Source: JAEXNA01 sp050486105
Lineage (GTDB): Bacteria; Vulcanimicrobiota; Xenobia; Xenobiales; JADMJV01
Assembly: GCA_050486105.1 (NCBI GenBank)
Contig: JBJHCR010000123.1
Coordinates: 1 to 16,293 of the forward strand
Length of the DNA: 16,293 nt
Direction of reading: 5' to 3'
Shown: piece after piece, positions 7,145 to 13,070 of the stretch
How positions within the stretch are numbered: position 1 is the stretch's first letter
Layout of the letters: each line of letters opens with the position of its first letter
Translations under genes and position numbers: made by a program
The notes under the pieces: generated by a model
The model's database searches: none
What the model was told of the DNA's origin: nothing
The model's input: the letters and a program-made list of their open reading frames with translations, nothing else

Positions 7145-7753
7145 ATGACCATGAAATTAGCAGCCAGAGCAGATTTTACCCGTGCGACCTACTTGCCCTT
7201 TGAAACCTCTGCCCCTAATCGCAATCCACGTTCTCTGGCGGAGATTGCCGAGGTCAAAGACCAGGCCACACTGAGCGGTCAGATCAACACAAACTTGGAG
7301 CGCTACCAGGACATTATGAGTGCCCTGAGTAAGCTTGATCAAACGAGTTCAGATCTCAACAAGAACCCTGGTGAGGTGGCGGTTTCAGGGGCAAAAGTCC
7401 CCGGCTACGGGCTCACCTTCGACGCCTATTTCAAATTCGAGCCATCGCCCACCGGGAAAGAACAACCTGTCGTTGCCGCTGAACTGGCAGAAGACGGAGA
7501 AACGGTCTTCACTTATCGCCAAGAGACCCAAGGAGCCGAGACCAGACTGACGGCAACCGTGTTCGACCGAATTACCGGACAGGAATACCAACTTGCAGGT
7601 CCGTTGAATGGAGTGTCCGAGGTCACCACAAACCCGAAGAAAAGCCGAGTTTTCGACCCAAGAGGAGACCTGAGAGGAGACCTAGGAGGAGGCCAGAGTG
7701 TAGACCTAGGAGGAGACTGGTACAGCGGAAGCTGGGGGACAACCCCTCCCTAA
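7145..7753 (+). CDS. Unknown protein with C-terminal Gly-Asp-Leu repeats
   Basis: The family is not recognised. ATG 7145 is preferred because GAGAG lies about five bases upstream; GTG 7133 and ATG 7151 are in-frame alternatives. From 7145 the protein has 202 residues, no signal peptide and no membrane segment. The first 30 residues are polar and Pro/Asn-rich. Next comes a helical stretch (LSGQINTNLERYQDIMSALS), then a beta-rich region (GLTFDAYFKFEPSPTGKE through YQLAGPLNGVSEV). The C-terminus has a degenerate four-residue repeat (RGDLRGDLGGG, then VDLGGDW), matched by repeated DNA. It lies downstream of a good promoter, and msrA begins 47 bases after its stop, so co-transcription with msrA is plausible. 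No function can be assigned. Confidence 0.65.
   Translation: MTMKLAARADFTRATYLPFETSAPNRNPRSLAEIAEVKDQATLSGQINTNLERYQDIMSALSKLDQTSSDLNKNPGEVAVSGAKVPGYGLTFDAYFKFEPSPTGKEQPVVAAELAEDGETVFTYRQETQGAETRLTATVFDRITGQEYQLAGPLNGVSEVTTNPKKSRVFDPRGDLRGDLGGGQSVDLGGDWYSGSWGTTPP
7661..7715 (+). repeat. Short direct repeats in the 3' end of the unknown gene
   Basis: AGAGGAGACCT occurs at 7661-7671 and again at 7673-7683 (12-base period). GACCTAGGAGGAG occurs at 7679-7691 and 7703-7715 (24-base period). The period is four codons, so the repeat keeps frame and encodes Gly-Asp-Leu units. This is the kind of tract that changes length by slippage. It also contains several AGGAGG-like sequences inside the coding region. 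Confidence 0.7.
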
Positions 7754-7800
7754 CAGACAACTGAAGAAACTCTCCGGGCTCTTTGGGCATTGTATTCAGA

Positions 7801-8619
7801 GTGAGAAACACCACTTTGCTCCTTGGCTTAAGCCTCAGCTTAGCTTTAGGCCTCTTGCTCTGGCAATCGCCACCGACATCGGTTTTCGCTTCCGACTCAA
7901 GCTTCACGCCAGACAGGGGAGAAGGCTGCCAACTGTCCCAAGTCGACCACCTCGGACTTCCCGAACTGAGTTTCACCGCAAAGGCCATGTTGGTCCAAAC
8001 CGAGGCTCCCGAAGTGGAGACCGTCTACTTTTCCATGGGATGCTTTTGGGGCACCGAGGCCATGCTGGGAAGCTGCCCTGGGGTGCTTCACACCCGAGTC
8101 GGATTCACCGGGGGAAGAACCCCAGACCCGGTATACGAAGATTATGGTGACCACGTCGAAACGGTAGAAGTGACCTACGATCCCGAGATTCTCTCCTTCT
8201 CAGACTTGCTCGAGCACTTCTGGACTCATCATAATTCCCGAGCCAAACCGGTCTTTGGAGAGTTTGCCAGCGCCTGCTTCACCACCAAGGCAGAGCAGCA
8301 AGCCCTGGCCCTAAGCCGCCAGGAAGCGGTCAGAAAGACGGGGAGGGAAACCCCTGTTCACACCGCCATTCTGCCTCTCACCATCTTCTATCCGGCCGAA
8401 GATTTTCACCAAAAATATTACCTGCAGCAAGACCCCGACCTCCTCGACCAACTCCCCGTTCGCGATAGGCTCTCCACCCCCATCGCCACCAAGCTCAACG
8501 CCCTAGCCGGCCGGGCCGGAGACCGCCGACAACTGAGCGAGTCCCTGATCCCCCTCGGCATAAGACCAGAGCAGTCCGAAGTGCTGTTCCACAGAGCCGG
8601 TTGGCCTCAAGAGCGGTGA
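7801..8619 (+). CDS. msrA: Exported peptide-methionine (S)-S-oxide reductase, divergent
   Basis: MsrA reduces methionine-S-sulfoxide in damaged proteins. From GTG 7801 the protein has 272 residues, longer than the usual 170-215, because of an N-terminal signal peptide (LLLGLSLSLALGLLLW, likely cleaved after SVFA) and a C-terminal extension of about 60 residues. TTG 7783 would add six residues; neither start has a clear ribosome site. The catalytic motif is GCFWGTE with Cys81, followed by VLHTRVGFTGG and YGDHVETVEVTYDP. The usual RQGxDxGTQYRSAIF segment is replaced by KPVFGEFASACF. The C-terminal part has AEDFHQKYY, as in other MsrA proteins. There is no Cys in the C-terminal tail, so recycling would need Cys92, Cys159 or an external partner. 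Export suggests repair of envelope proteins. No msrB is present here. Confidence 0.9.
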   Translation: MRNTTLLLGLSLSLALGLLLWQSPPTSVFASDSSFTPDRGEGCQLSQVDHLGLPELSFTAKAMLVQTEAPEVETVYFSMGCFWGTEAMLGSCPGVLHTRVGFTGGRTPDPVYEDYGDHVETVEVTYDPEILSFSDLLEHFWTHHNSRAKPVFGEFASACFTTKAEQQALALSRQEAVRKTGRETPVHTAILPLTIFYPAEDFHQKYYLQQDPDLLDQLPVRDRLSTPIATKLNALAGRAGDRRQLSESLIPLGIRPEQSEVLFHRAGWPQER

Positions 8620-8631
8620 TGGGATGCATGG

Positions 8632-8653
8632 GCTTGAAATCTGTGTCTCAAGC
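8632..8653 (+). terminator. Possible weak terminator after msrA
   Basis: GCTTGA (8632-8637) pairs with TCAAGC (8648-8653) around a 10-base loop, 12 bases after the msrA stop, followed by TTGAATTGTC. The stem is short and the T-tract poor, so this is only a candidate. Confidence 0.25.
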
Positions 8654-8747
8654 TTGAATTGTCCCTAACCTTTCCAAGGGCCAAAGAACGAATAGGCTGG
8701 ACCGATTCTGGACGGGTTCCCGCTGCGGCCCAAAGAAGGACTTTCTT

Positions 8748-8769
8748 AAATAGCCATCCAAATAGCCAT
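8748..8769 (+). promoter_or_regulatory. Tandem 10-bp direct repeat before the Phd-type antitoxin
   Basis: AAATAGCCAT occurs at 8748-8757 and again at 8760-8769, a 12-base spacing of about one helical turn, ending directly before the antitoxin ATG at 8771. Phd/YefM antitoxins usually repress their own operon by binding repeated sites, so this is a plausible operator. No -35/-10 pair was found nearby and there is no Shine-Dalgarno, so the repeat may also overlap a leaderless or weak start. Confidence 0.4.
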
Positions 8770-8770
8770 T

Positions 8771-9034
8771 ATGAAACACCAGTATTCCGTAGCCTTTGCT
8801 CGGGACAATTTGGCTCGGATTCTCCACCAAGCCGAAGAAGGGACGCCGGTCAAGATTACTCGTCGGGGTAAGACTGTTGCCGTTCTCCTCGGTGTTCGAG
8901 AGTACGAAAAGTTGCAGTCTTCAAACTTTATCTCAGCCTATCAGAAATGGCGCGCAAACCTGGACGAAGAGTTCGACGAGCCTGTTTTTGAAGGGCTTCG
9001 AGATCGCAGTGATGGCCGAGAGTTTCGATTTTGA
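8771..9034 (+). CDS. Phd/YefM-family antitoxin
   Basis: An 87-residue protein with the Phd/YefM fold over residues about 5-48 (YSVAFARDNLARILHQAEEG, then PVKITRRGKTVAVLLGVREYE). These DNA-binding antitoxins form an N-terminal dimer that represses the operon, and a flexible C-terminus neutralises the toxin. Here the C-terminus (residues 50-87) is acidic, with DEEFDEPVFEGLRDR, suiting contact with the basic PIN surface. Its stop overlaps the toxin start by four bases, a standard translationally coupled TA layout. It is a vapB-type role filled by a Phd-type protein. Confidence 0.9.
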   Translation: MKHQYSVAFARDNLARILHQAEEGTPVKITRRGKTVAVLLGVREYEKLQSSNFISAYQKWRANLDEEFDEPVFEGLRDRSDGREFRF

Positions 9035-9441
9035 CCTATCTGCTTGATACCAACGTAATCTCAGAGTTGGTCCTTAAGGCTCCCTCAGAAAATGTGCTCA
9101 AGAACTTCCAAGCCCACCAAGGCACTCTGGCGATCGCCTCTGTGGTCTGGCACGAATTGCTCTTCGGGTTGGGCCGTTTAGCTGAATCCAAAAAGAAAGA
9201 ACATCTCTCAGCCTTCGTTTGGAAAGTGGTTTATCCATCGATTCCCATCCTTGCTTACGACTCTGACGCAGCAAGATGGCACGCCCAAGAACGTGCTCGA
9301 CTCTCCCGAAAGGGTCTAGCGCCCGCTTTTGCCGACGGGCAGATCGCCAGCATAGCAGTGACGAACGGTCTCAGGCTTGTTACGCGAAACCTTTCAGACT
9401 TCGAGAATTTCGAAGACCTGCATATTGAGACTTGGCACTGA
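9031..9441 (+). CDS. vapC: PIN-domain toxin, VapC family
   Basis: A 136-residue PIN ribonuclease. VapC toxins cut RNA, often tRNA or rRNA, when their antitoxin is lost. The acidic active site is intact: Asp6 (LLDTNVISE), Glu42 (VVWHELLFGL), Asp102 (AFADGQIASIA), and Asp123 in TRNLSDF. The start is TTG 9031, overlapping the antitoxin stop by four bases, with GAGAG (9018-9022) eight bases upstream; no ATG/GTG start upstream of DTN is available in frame. The length is normal for the family. Expression is probably coupled to the antitoxin upstream. The target RNA cannot be told from sequence. Confidence 0.93.
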   Translation: MTYLLDTNVISELVLKAPSENVLKNFQAHQGTLAIASVVWHELLFGLGRLAESKKKEHLSAFVWKVVYPSIPILAYDSDAARWHAQERARLSRKGLAPAFADGQIASIAVTNGLRLVTRNLSDFENFEDLHIETWH

Positions 9442-9485
9442 GCGCTCCGAGCCCAAAGAGGTGTTGTTCCGGAGAGGTGCCACCG

Positions 9486-10079
9486 TCACCCAACGAGGTC
9501 TTTTTCCCAGAACTGCATGAGTTTGGGGCTCTCTTGGTGGTGGTCGATGTCCTTCCAAGAGTATTCGGTGGTCAGACCTTCTCGAGGCCTATACCCACGC
9601 TTGCTCCAAAAGGCATCAAGGGGAACGTGATCACTGGGTTTGAGCGGGTGCGAGTCTGGGCGAACCACGCTGCAAAAGCAGGTTCTAAGCAAACCGAGGC
9701 GCCGTGCGTGCTCTTCTCGCAAGTCAAAGAACTTATGCCCCACCCCTTGTCGGCGATAGGGATCCAGGAGTACGGATTCCCCGAAATAGCAGTAGTCTTG
9801 GACCCGAAGTTCTAAACGATGGAACGGACCCTGAAAGCTCTCTTCCTCATCGGCCAAAGGAAGCGCCGTGGAGGCACCAACCACCCGCCCTGCATCAAAG
9901 ACCAAGACGACCAGACTGCCGGAGCTTCGGACCAGCGTCTGAAGATAGGTCTTTTCGTACTCCAGGTCGCCATCGTAGAGGTAAGGATACTCTCGAAAGA
10001 CAGAGATGCGCAGAGCCGCGAGATCTTCGATTTTTACTTGGATCTCGCTGCCCCGATAGAATTGATACGACAGGCTCAT
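9486..10079 (-). CDS. GNAT-family N-acetyltransferase
   Basis: A 197-residue acetyl-CoA-dependent acyltransferase. Motif A is GESVLLDPYRRQGVGHKFF (from residue 100), with the acetyl-CoA pyrophosphate loop Arg110-Gln-Gly-Val-Gly114. The N-terminal motif (LAALRISVFREYPYLYDGD) is a GNAT subfamily hallmark, and WSKRGYRPREGL is a typical motif B end. I start at ATG 10079, where the conserved fold begins; the frame is open to TTG 10178, but those extra 33 residues are low-complexity (Arg-Ser repeats) and probably untranslated. Ribosome-site evidence is weak for every start. The substrate is unknown. The gene converges with vapC (44 bases between stops), and a 7-bp-arm hairpin (10162-10190) lies in its upstream region. 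Confidence 0.87.
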   Translation of the reverse strand: MSLSYQFYRGSEIQVKIEDLAALRISVFREYPYLYDGDLEYEKTYLQTLVRSSGSLVVLVFDAGRVVGASTALPLADEEESFQGPFHRLELRVQDYCYFGESVLLDPYRRQGVGHKFFDLREEHARRLGLLRTCFCSVVRPDSHPLKPSDHVPLDAFWSKRGYRPREGLTTEYSWKDIDHHQESPKLMQFWEKDLVG

Positions 10080-10338
10080 AGCTGATTCAGATTCGAGATG
10101 TTCTGAGCGTGACCTACTTCTTGAGCGTATGTGGCTGTCATCGCATTCCATCCTGATCGCGCCGAAGATTCTTGACAAAATCCTCTTCGGCCGATCACCT
10201 TTTCATCCGCCAGGAATCGGGAGTCCAGAGTGGGGCTCCTCATATTGACCCTAAGAAAAGCCCAACACTGTAGCTTAGCCCGCCGAGGGCGCCGTAGAGG
10301 GTCTAAACAGTCAAGTCGCTCGTTGTCCGTTCCGAGAG

Positions 10339-11115
10339 CTAAGAGGTGATCTCATCAGTTCGGGTGAGGCGCTGGGTCACCCAGCGACTCAAGCGGGTGA
10401 GGAGCGAACTCTTCAGGCATTTGCAGGTGCCGTACACGTGGCCGCAGGGCAGCACGAAGTACTGGGCTTGACTGTCCAGCGATTCTCGCAACTGCGGCCA
10501 GTACTCAAGTTTATCGGTGCCGAAGGTCAGACTGACCAACACCCGCTTCTTTGCCGACGGCGCGTAGGGCTCCGTGGTGTGAGCCGTCTTTTCGCCAAAG
10601 ATGATCGCTTCATTGAGGGTATAGAGGTAGCGCTCGGACTGATTCCCCAGTTTATAGAGCAGATGACCGTGACCAGGGTCGAGTTCGAACAGGGGCGTAA
10701 TCAGAGTGAAGGCGTTGGCGCCCGGCGCGTAGTCGCAGTGCCACTGGGCCGCCGGAGCTCGATCGCCGATGACCAGGAAGCCGCAGTACATCACGATCTC
10801 GTTCTGATAGTCGATGAGGTCACGGATCTCGCTTTCCAAGGCTAAGGCCTCGAAAAAGCGCCGAAAGATCCCGTAGGTGGCCGCATCGTTATGTGAAAAC
10901 CAAAGCAGGGGATAGCTCTCGAACGACAAGGCTAAGTAGGAGCCCGCCTTGCCGATCCGCACTCGGTGGCTCCGACCACCTTCGAAGAGGACCTGGTTTT
11001 TGGGATTATCGAGCAGGGTGGCGAGCTCGTTCCGGTACGAGGCGCGAATCTCTTCGAGCAGACCCTCCTCGAACCGAAAAGTGAAGGCATCGAGTTCCGG
11101 GTGTAGCCGTTTCAA
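10339..11115 (-). CDS. Probable 2OG-Fe(II) oxygenase with Cys/His tail
   Basis: A 258-residue protein read as a double-stranded beta-helix Fe(II)/2-oxoglutarate oxygenase. The iron triad is probably His126 and Asp128 (AAQWHCDYAPG) with His179 (FGEKTAHTTEPY), and Arg191 (KKRVLVSLTFG) would bind 2-oxoglutarate. Nothing I recognise defines the substrate. The C-terminus has an extra Cys224-x-His226-x4-Cys231-x-Cys233 cluster (LPCGHVYGTCKC), which could bind a metal, followed by a basic helical tail. I choose TTG 11115 because AGAGG lies just upstream and the conserved sequence starts there. The frame stays open to TTG 11214, but that extension is Arg/Pro/Gly-rich. Family call is by motif pattern only. 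Confidence 0.68.
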   Translation of the reverse strand: MKRLHPELDAFTFRFEEGLLEEIRASYRNELATLLDNPKNQVLFEGGRSHRVRIGKAGSYLALSFESYPLLWFSHNDAATYGIFRRFFEALALESEIRDLIDYQNEIVMYCGFLVIGDRAPAAQWHCDYAPGANAFTLITPLFELDPGHGHLLYKLGNQSERYLYTLNEAIIFGEKTAHTTEPYAPSAKKRVLVSLTFGTDKLEYWPQLRESLDSQAQYFVLPCGHVYGTCKCLKSSLLTRLSRWVTQRLTRTDEITS

Positions 11116-11254
11116 AGGGCCTCTACCTCTTCTTTCTCTTCTTCTTGGCCATGGTCCATGGTCTTTCTCAGCTCTGGGTGATGGACCTCTCCGGGGGAAA
11201 GCGGACAGGCTCAAGCGGTCTTAGGACCCGAGGCCAGGCTCGAGGGAGGATGCT

Positions 11255-11584
11255 GTGTTCAATGAACTTTCCCCGAAGCTGGCCGAAGAGGTGCTCCAAG
11301 AGTATCTAAAGATACTGGCGGGTTGGCTCTTCGTCTCTAAGTCCACCGGCCGCGCCCGGATCTCCTCGCTTTACGACCCGATCATTCGCCAAGTTAGAGT
11401 CGGGCACTCTGACTGTAAGCTCAGATCGCGCTCAATCGCCGTGGTTATGAGCTTGCACGATTCGCTTCTTCTGACAGCCTGGGCTGGTCCCCACGGATTG
11501 GGGACCTATTCGGGACCATTTTTGGAGCTTTCGTTGGGTACTCGTAAATGTGACCTCCTAAATTGTTTCGAATATTGCGAATAG
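11255..11584 (+). pseudogene. Possible gene remnant running into repeat copy 1
   Basis: The frame starts at GTG 11255 with GGAGGA four bases upstream, an unusually good ribosome site. The first 40 residues (MFNELSPKLAEEVLQEYLKI onwards) look like a real amphipathic-helical protein start. From about residue 44 the translation is simply the 96-bp repeat and its flank, with no protein-like character, and it ends at 11584, just before the antitoxin promoter. I read it as the 5' end of a gene cut by the repeat element. A genuine 109-residue protein cannot be excluded. Confidence 0.3.
11384..11479 (+). repeat. 96-bp direct repeat, copy 1 (left of TA cassette)
   Basis: Aligned base for base with 12854-12949 (constant offset 1470), with about nine internal mismatches and no gaps, so about 90% identity. 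The flanks diverge at 11480, and on the left within a few bases. It contains AGAGT-CGGGC-ACTCT (5-bp arms) and a longer imperfect stem ATCGCGC...GCACGAT. The mismatches show no clear third-codon bias in the one open frame I tested, so it looks non-coding. It may be a dispersed short element, a recombination scar or a structured RNA. Confidence 0.85.
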
Positions 11585-11585
11585 G

Positions 11586-11594
11586 TGTTATAAT
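11586..11594 (+). promoter_or_regulatory. Extended -10 promoter for a leaderless antitoxin mRNA
   Basis: TGTTATAAT is a perfect extended -10 (TGnTATAAT). Its last base is 11594 and the antitoxin ATG begins at 11600, so the transcript start would fall on or beside the A of ATG. The -35 is poor (TTTCGA at 11566-11571, 17-base spacer), as expected for an extended -10. CGAATA repeats at 11569-11574 and 11578-11583 lie over the spacer and could be the antitoxin's operator. Confidence 0.7.
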
Positions 11595-11599
11595 GAGAT

Positions 11600-12037
11600 A
11601 TGACTATTTCGACGCCAGTAAGACCCACGGGAGAACAAGCAAAGAAGGCTCAGGAATGCCTGGAGACTCTCAAGGGGAGTCCTCATCCAACCGTGACCGT
11701 GAAACTAGAGAGCGGAACAGAGTTTGAGGTTCCGGAGTTTGCGCTTCGTTTTCTGCTCCAACTGCTTCAAGAGACGGCCAAGGGCAACGCAGTGACCCTG
11801 ATACCTGTCCATTCGGAACTGACCACCCAGCAGGCGGCTGATCTCCTGAACGTTTCCCGACCATACGTTGTGAAACTCCTGGAAGGCGGGGAGATTCCTT
11901 TTCACAAACGTGGGCGACACCGAAGGATTCGGTTCGACGACCTTATTCAATACAAGAGCAAGGACGAGCTGCAGCGAGAGAAGGCCTTTGATGAGATGGT
12001 CGAACTCTCTGAAGAGCTTGGCGTCGGCTACGAATAG
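11600..12037 (+). CDS. Excisionase-type HTH antitoxin
   Basis: A 145-residue protein with an excisionase/MerR-like HTH (residues about 73-117: ELTTQQAADLLNVSRPYVVK, then LLEGGEIPFHKRGRHRRIRF). The N-terminal 70 residues form a separate helical/beta domain (EFEVPEFALRFLLQLL), and the C-terminus (DELQREKAFDEMVELSEELG) is acidic and helical. Proteins of this build are known as antitoxins of PIN toxins, and one follows directly. ATG 11600 has no Shine-Dalgarno and sits at the predicted transcript start, so it is probably leaderless. The TAG stop is in frame with the toxin, with no other stop between them. It likely represses its own promoter. Confidence 0.85.
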   Translation: MTISTPVRPTGEQAKKAQECLETLKGSPHPTVTVKLESGTEFEVPEFALRFLLQLLQETAKGNAVTLIPVHSELTTQQAADLLNVSRPYVVKLLEGGEIPFHKRGRHRRIRFDDLIQYKSKDELQREKAFDEMVELSEELGVGYE

Positions 12038-12040
12038 AGG
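12036..12040 (+). promoter_or_regulatory. Ribosome site that decides the toxin start
   Basis: AGAGG overlaps the antitoxin TAG stop (12035-12037) and lies exactly six bases before ATT 12047. There is no ATG, GTG or TTG at a usable distance in the toxin frame. The first in-frame GTG is 12086, 45 bases downstream and past the catalytic Asp. The site argues that ATT is the start codon. Confidence 0.6.
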
Positions 12041-12046
12041 TCAAAG

Positions 12047-12631
12047 ATTTATTCCCAGAATTTCACCGTCATTTATGACGCTTGTGTGCTATATCCATTC
12101 TCCTTGAGAGACCTCCTGATCCAACTTGCGATGAGAGGCCTCTTCAAGGCCCGTTGGAGTGCAAGGATCAATGATGAGTGGTCAAGAAATCTTCTTAAGA
12201 ACAATCCTCAACTGAAAAGTACGGAAGTCCAAAGAACTGTCCAGCTGATGAGCCACGCTGTACGGGACTGGGAGGTCACGAGTTTCCAAGACCTGATCCC
12301 CTCGCTCTCTCTTCCGGATGACAATGATCTCCACGTGTTGGCGGCTGCGATCAAAGGGAACGCTGATGCCATTATTACGCTGAACCTAAAACATTTCCCA
12401 GAGTCTAGCTTGAGCCCCCACGGTGTTGAAGCACTTCATCCTGATGACTTCGTACTTGACCTAATTGACCTGAGTGCTCACCAGGTGCTGGAAGCAGCCC
12501 GTCTATGCTGGCAAAGACGCAGGAAGCCACCGCTGACCTGGGAGCAGTATCTGGAATCTCTGAAACGGTCTTCGTTGCCGCAGGCCGGAGAGAAGCTCCG
12601 AGAGGTTGCCGAATTTCAGCGAGAATTCTGA
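12047..12631 (+). CDS. PIN-domain toxin, probable ATT start
   Basis: A 194-residue PIN ribonuclease if started at ATT 12047. Conserved residues: Asp11 (VIYDACVLYPFSLRDLL), Glu44 (INDEWSRNLL), Asp91, Asp92 and Asp94 (LPDDNDLHVLAAAI) and ITLNLKHFP. The opening pattern DACVLYP...LRDLL is a family hallmark of PIN toxins paired with excisionase-type antitoxins. GTG 12086 is the first conventional start but begins at the Val after DAC, losing Asp11 and the first beta strand. ATT 12047 has AGAGG six bases upstream; a second in-frame ATT is at 12071. The C-terminal 60 residues (HQVLEAARLCWQRRRKP onwards) are helical and basic. The gene is translationally close to the antitoxin (9 bases between stop and start). 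Rare ATT starts limit expression, which would suit a toxin. Confidence 0.85.
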   Translation: MYSQNFTVIYDACVLYPFSLRDLLIQLAMRGLFKARWSARINDEWSRNLLKNNPQLKSTEVQRTVQLMSHAVRDWEVTSFQDLIPSLSLPDDNDLHVLAAAIKGNADAIITLNLKHFPESSLSPHGVEALHPDDFVLDLIDLSAHQVLEAARLCWQRRRKPPLTWEQYLESLKRSSLPQAGEKLREVAEFQREF

Positions 12632-12738
12632 ACCGTTTACCGAAGAACTGCGGGTCTGGCACCTTCTACGATTAAGCATTGTGGGCTTCCCCTGACGGCG
12701 CTTGACTCACTCTGGGGCTAGGTGGGGACCAAGACTAA

Positions 12739-12763
12739 TTTTTGGCCAAAATCCGGCCAAAAA
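12739..12763. repeat. Inverted repeat with A/T ends after the PIN toxin
   Basis: TTTTTGGCC (12739-12747) pairs with GGCCAAAAA (12755-12763) around AAAATCC. GGCCAAAA also occurs twice directly. The hairpin has T's on its 5' arm and A's on its 3' arm, so no U-tract follows on either strand. It might end the TA transcript with help, or mark a cassette edge. Confidence 0.5.
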
Positions 12764-12853
12764 AAGAGTTAAGTTCTGAAACCACCGTTTTCAAGAACCA
12801 CGCAGCCAAGCCGTTTTTCAGTCGAGCTTTCCCTTGACAACCCCGATACTTTT

Positions 12854-12949
12854 ATTCGCCATGTAAGAGTCGGGCACTCTGACTGCAAGCTCAGATCGCG
12901 CTCAATCGCCGTGGCTATGGGGTTGCGCGATTGGCTTCTCCTGACAGCC
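12854..12949 (+). repeat. 96-bp direct repeat, copy 2 (right of TA cassette)
   Basis: Partner of 11384-11479 in the same orientation. This copy forms a better hairpin: ATCGCGC (12895-12901) pairs perfectly with GCGCGAT (12925-12931), where copy 1 has one mismatch. AGAGT-CGGGC-ACTCT is also kept. The sequence between the copies is the complete TA module with its promoter, so the copies may be its boundaries. Confidence 0.85.
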
Positions 12950-13070
12950 AGATCGCTATCACGAAACGGAGATGGCTAACATCCCGCCCCCCAGGCACCG
13001 CTTACTCCATAAGAATCCAACGCGTGGACGTTCTCCAAGGACCCTAACTTCCAGCTTCGAAGCCCTGATC

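Larger units (their letters stand above)
11116..11599. other. Gene-poor stretch left of the second TA cassette (484 bp)
   Basis: Between the oxygenase start and the HTH antitoxin there is no confident gene. It holds one questionable open frame with a good ribosome site (11255-11584), the first copy of a 96-bp repeat (11384-11479), an inverted repeat GGTCCCC/GGGGACC (11486-11492 and 11500-11506, loop 7), and the antitoxin promoter (11586-11594). Confidence 0.6.
12632..13070. other. Gene-free stretch right of the TA cassette (439 bp)
   Basis: No supported gene lies between the PIN toxin and the macro-domain gene. It holds the inverted repeat at 12739-12763 and the second copy of the 96-bp repeat (12854-12949). 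TTGACA at 12834-12839 looks like a -35, but no -10 sits at a proper distance. The open frame upstream of 13071 is not protein-like and lacks a ribosome site. Confidence 0.6.

Noticed and set aside
11486..12730. GGTCCCCAC (11486-11494) and GTGGGGACC (12722-12730) as terminal inverted repeats of a mobile element
   Set aside because: Only nine bases match with no extension and no target-site duplication; a match this short is expected in a stretch of this size, and the 96-bp direct repeats are better boundaries.
12834..12860. TTGACA as a promoter reading into repeat copy 2
   Set aside because: No acceptable -10 lies 15-19 bases downstream.
11384..12949. Integron cassette with attC sites at the 96-bp repeats
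   Set aside because: The repeat ends lack paired RYYYAAC and GTTRRRY boxes, and there is no integron integrase in the window.
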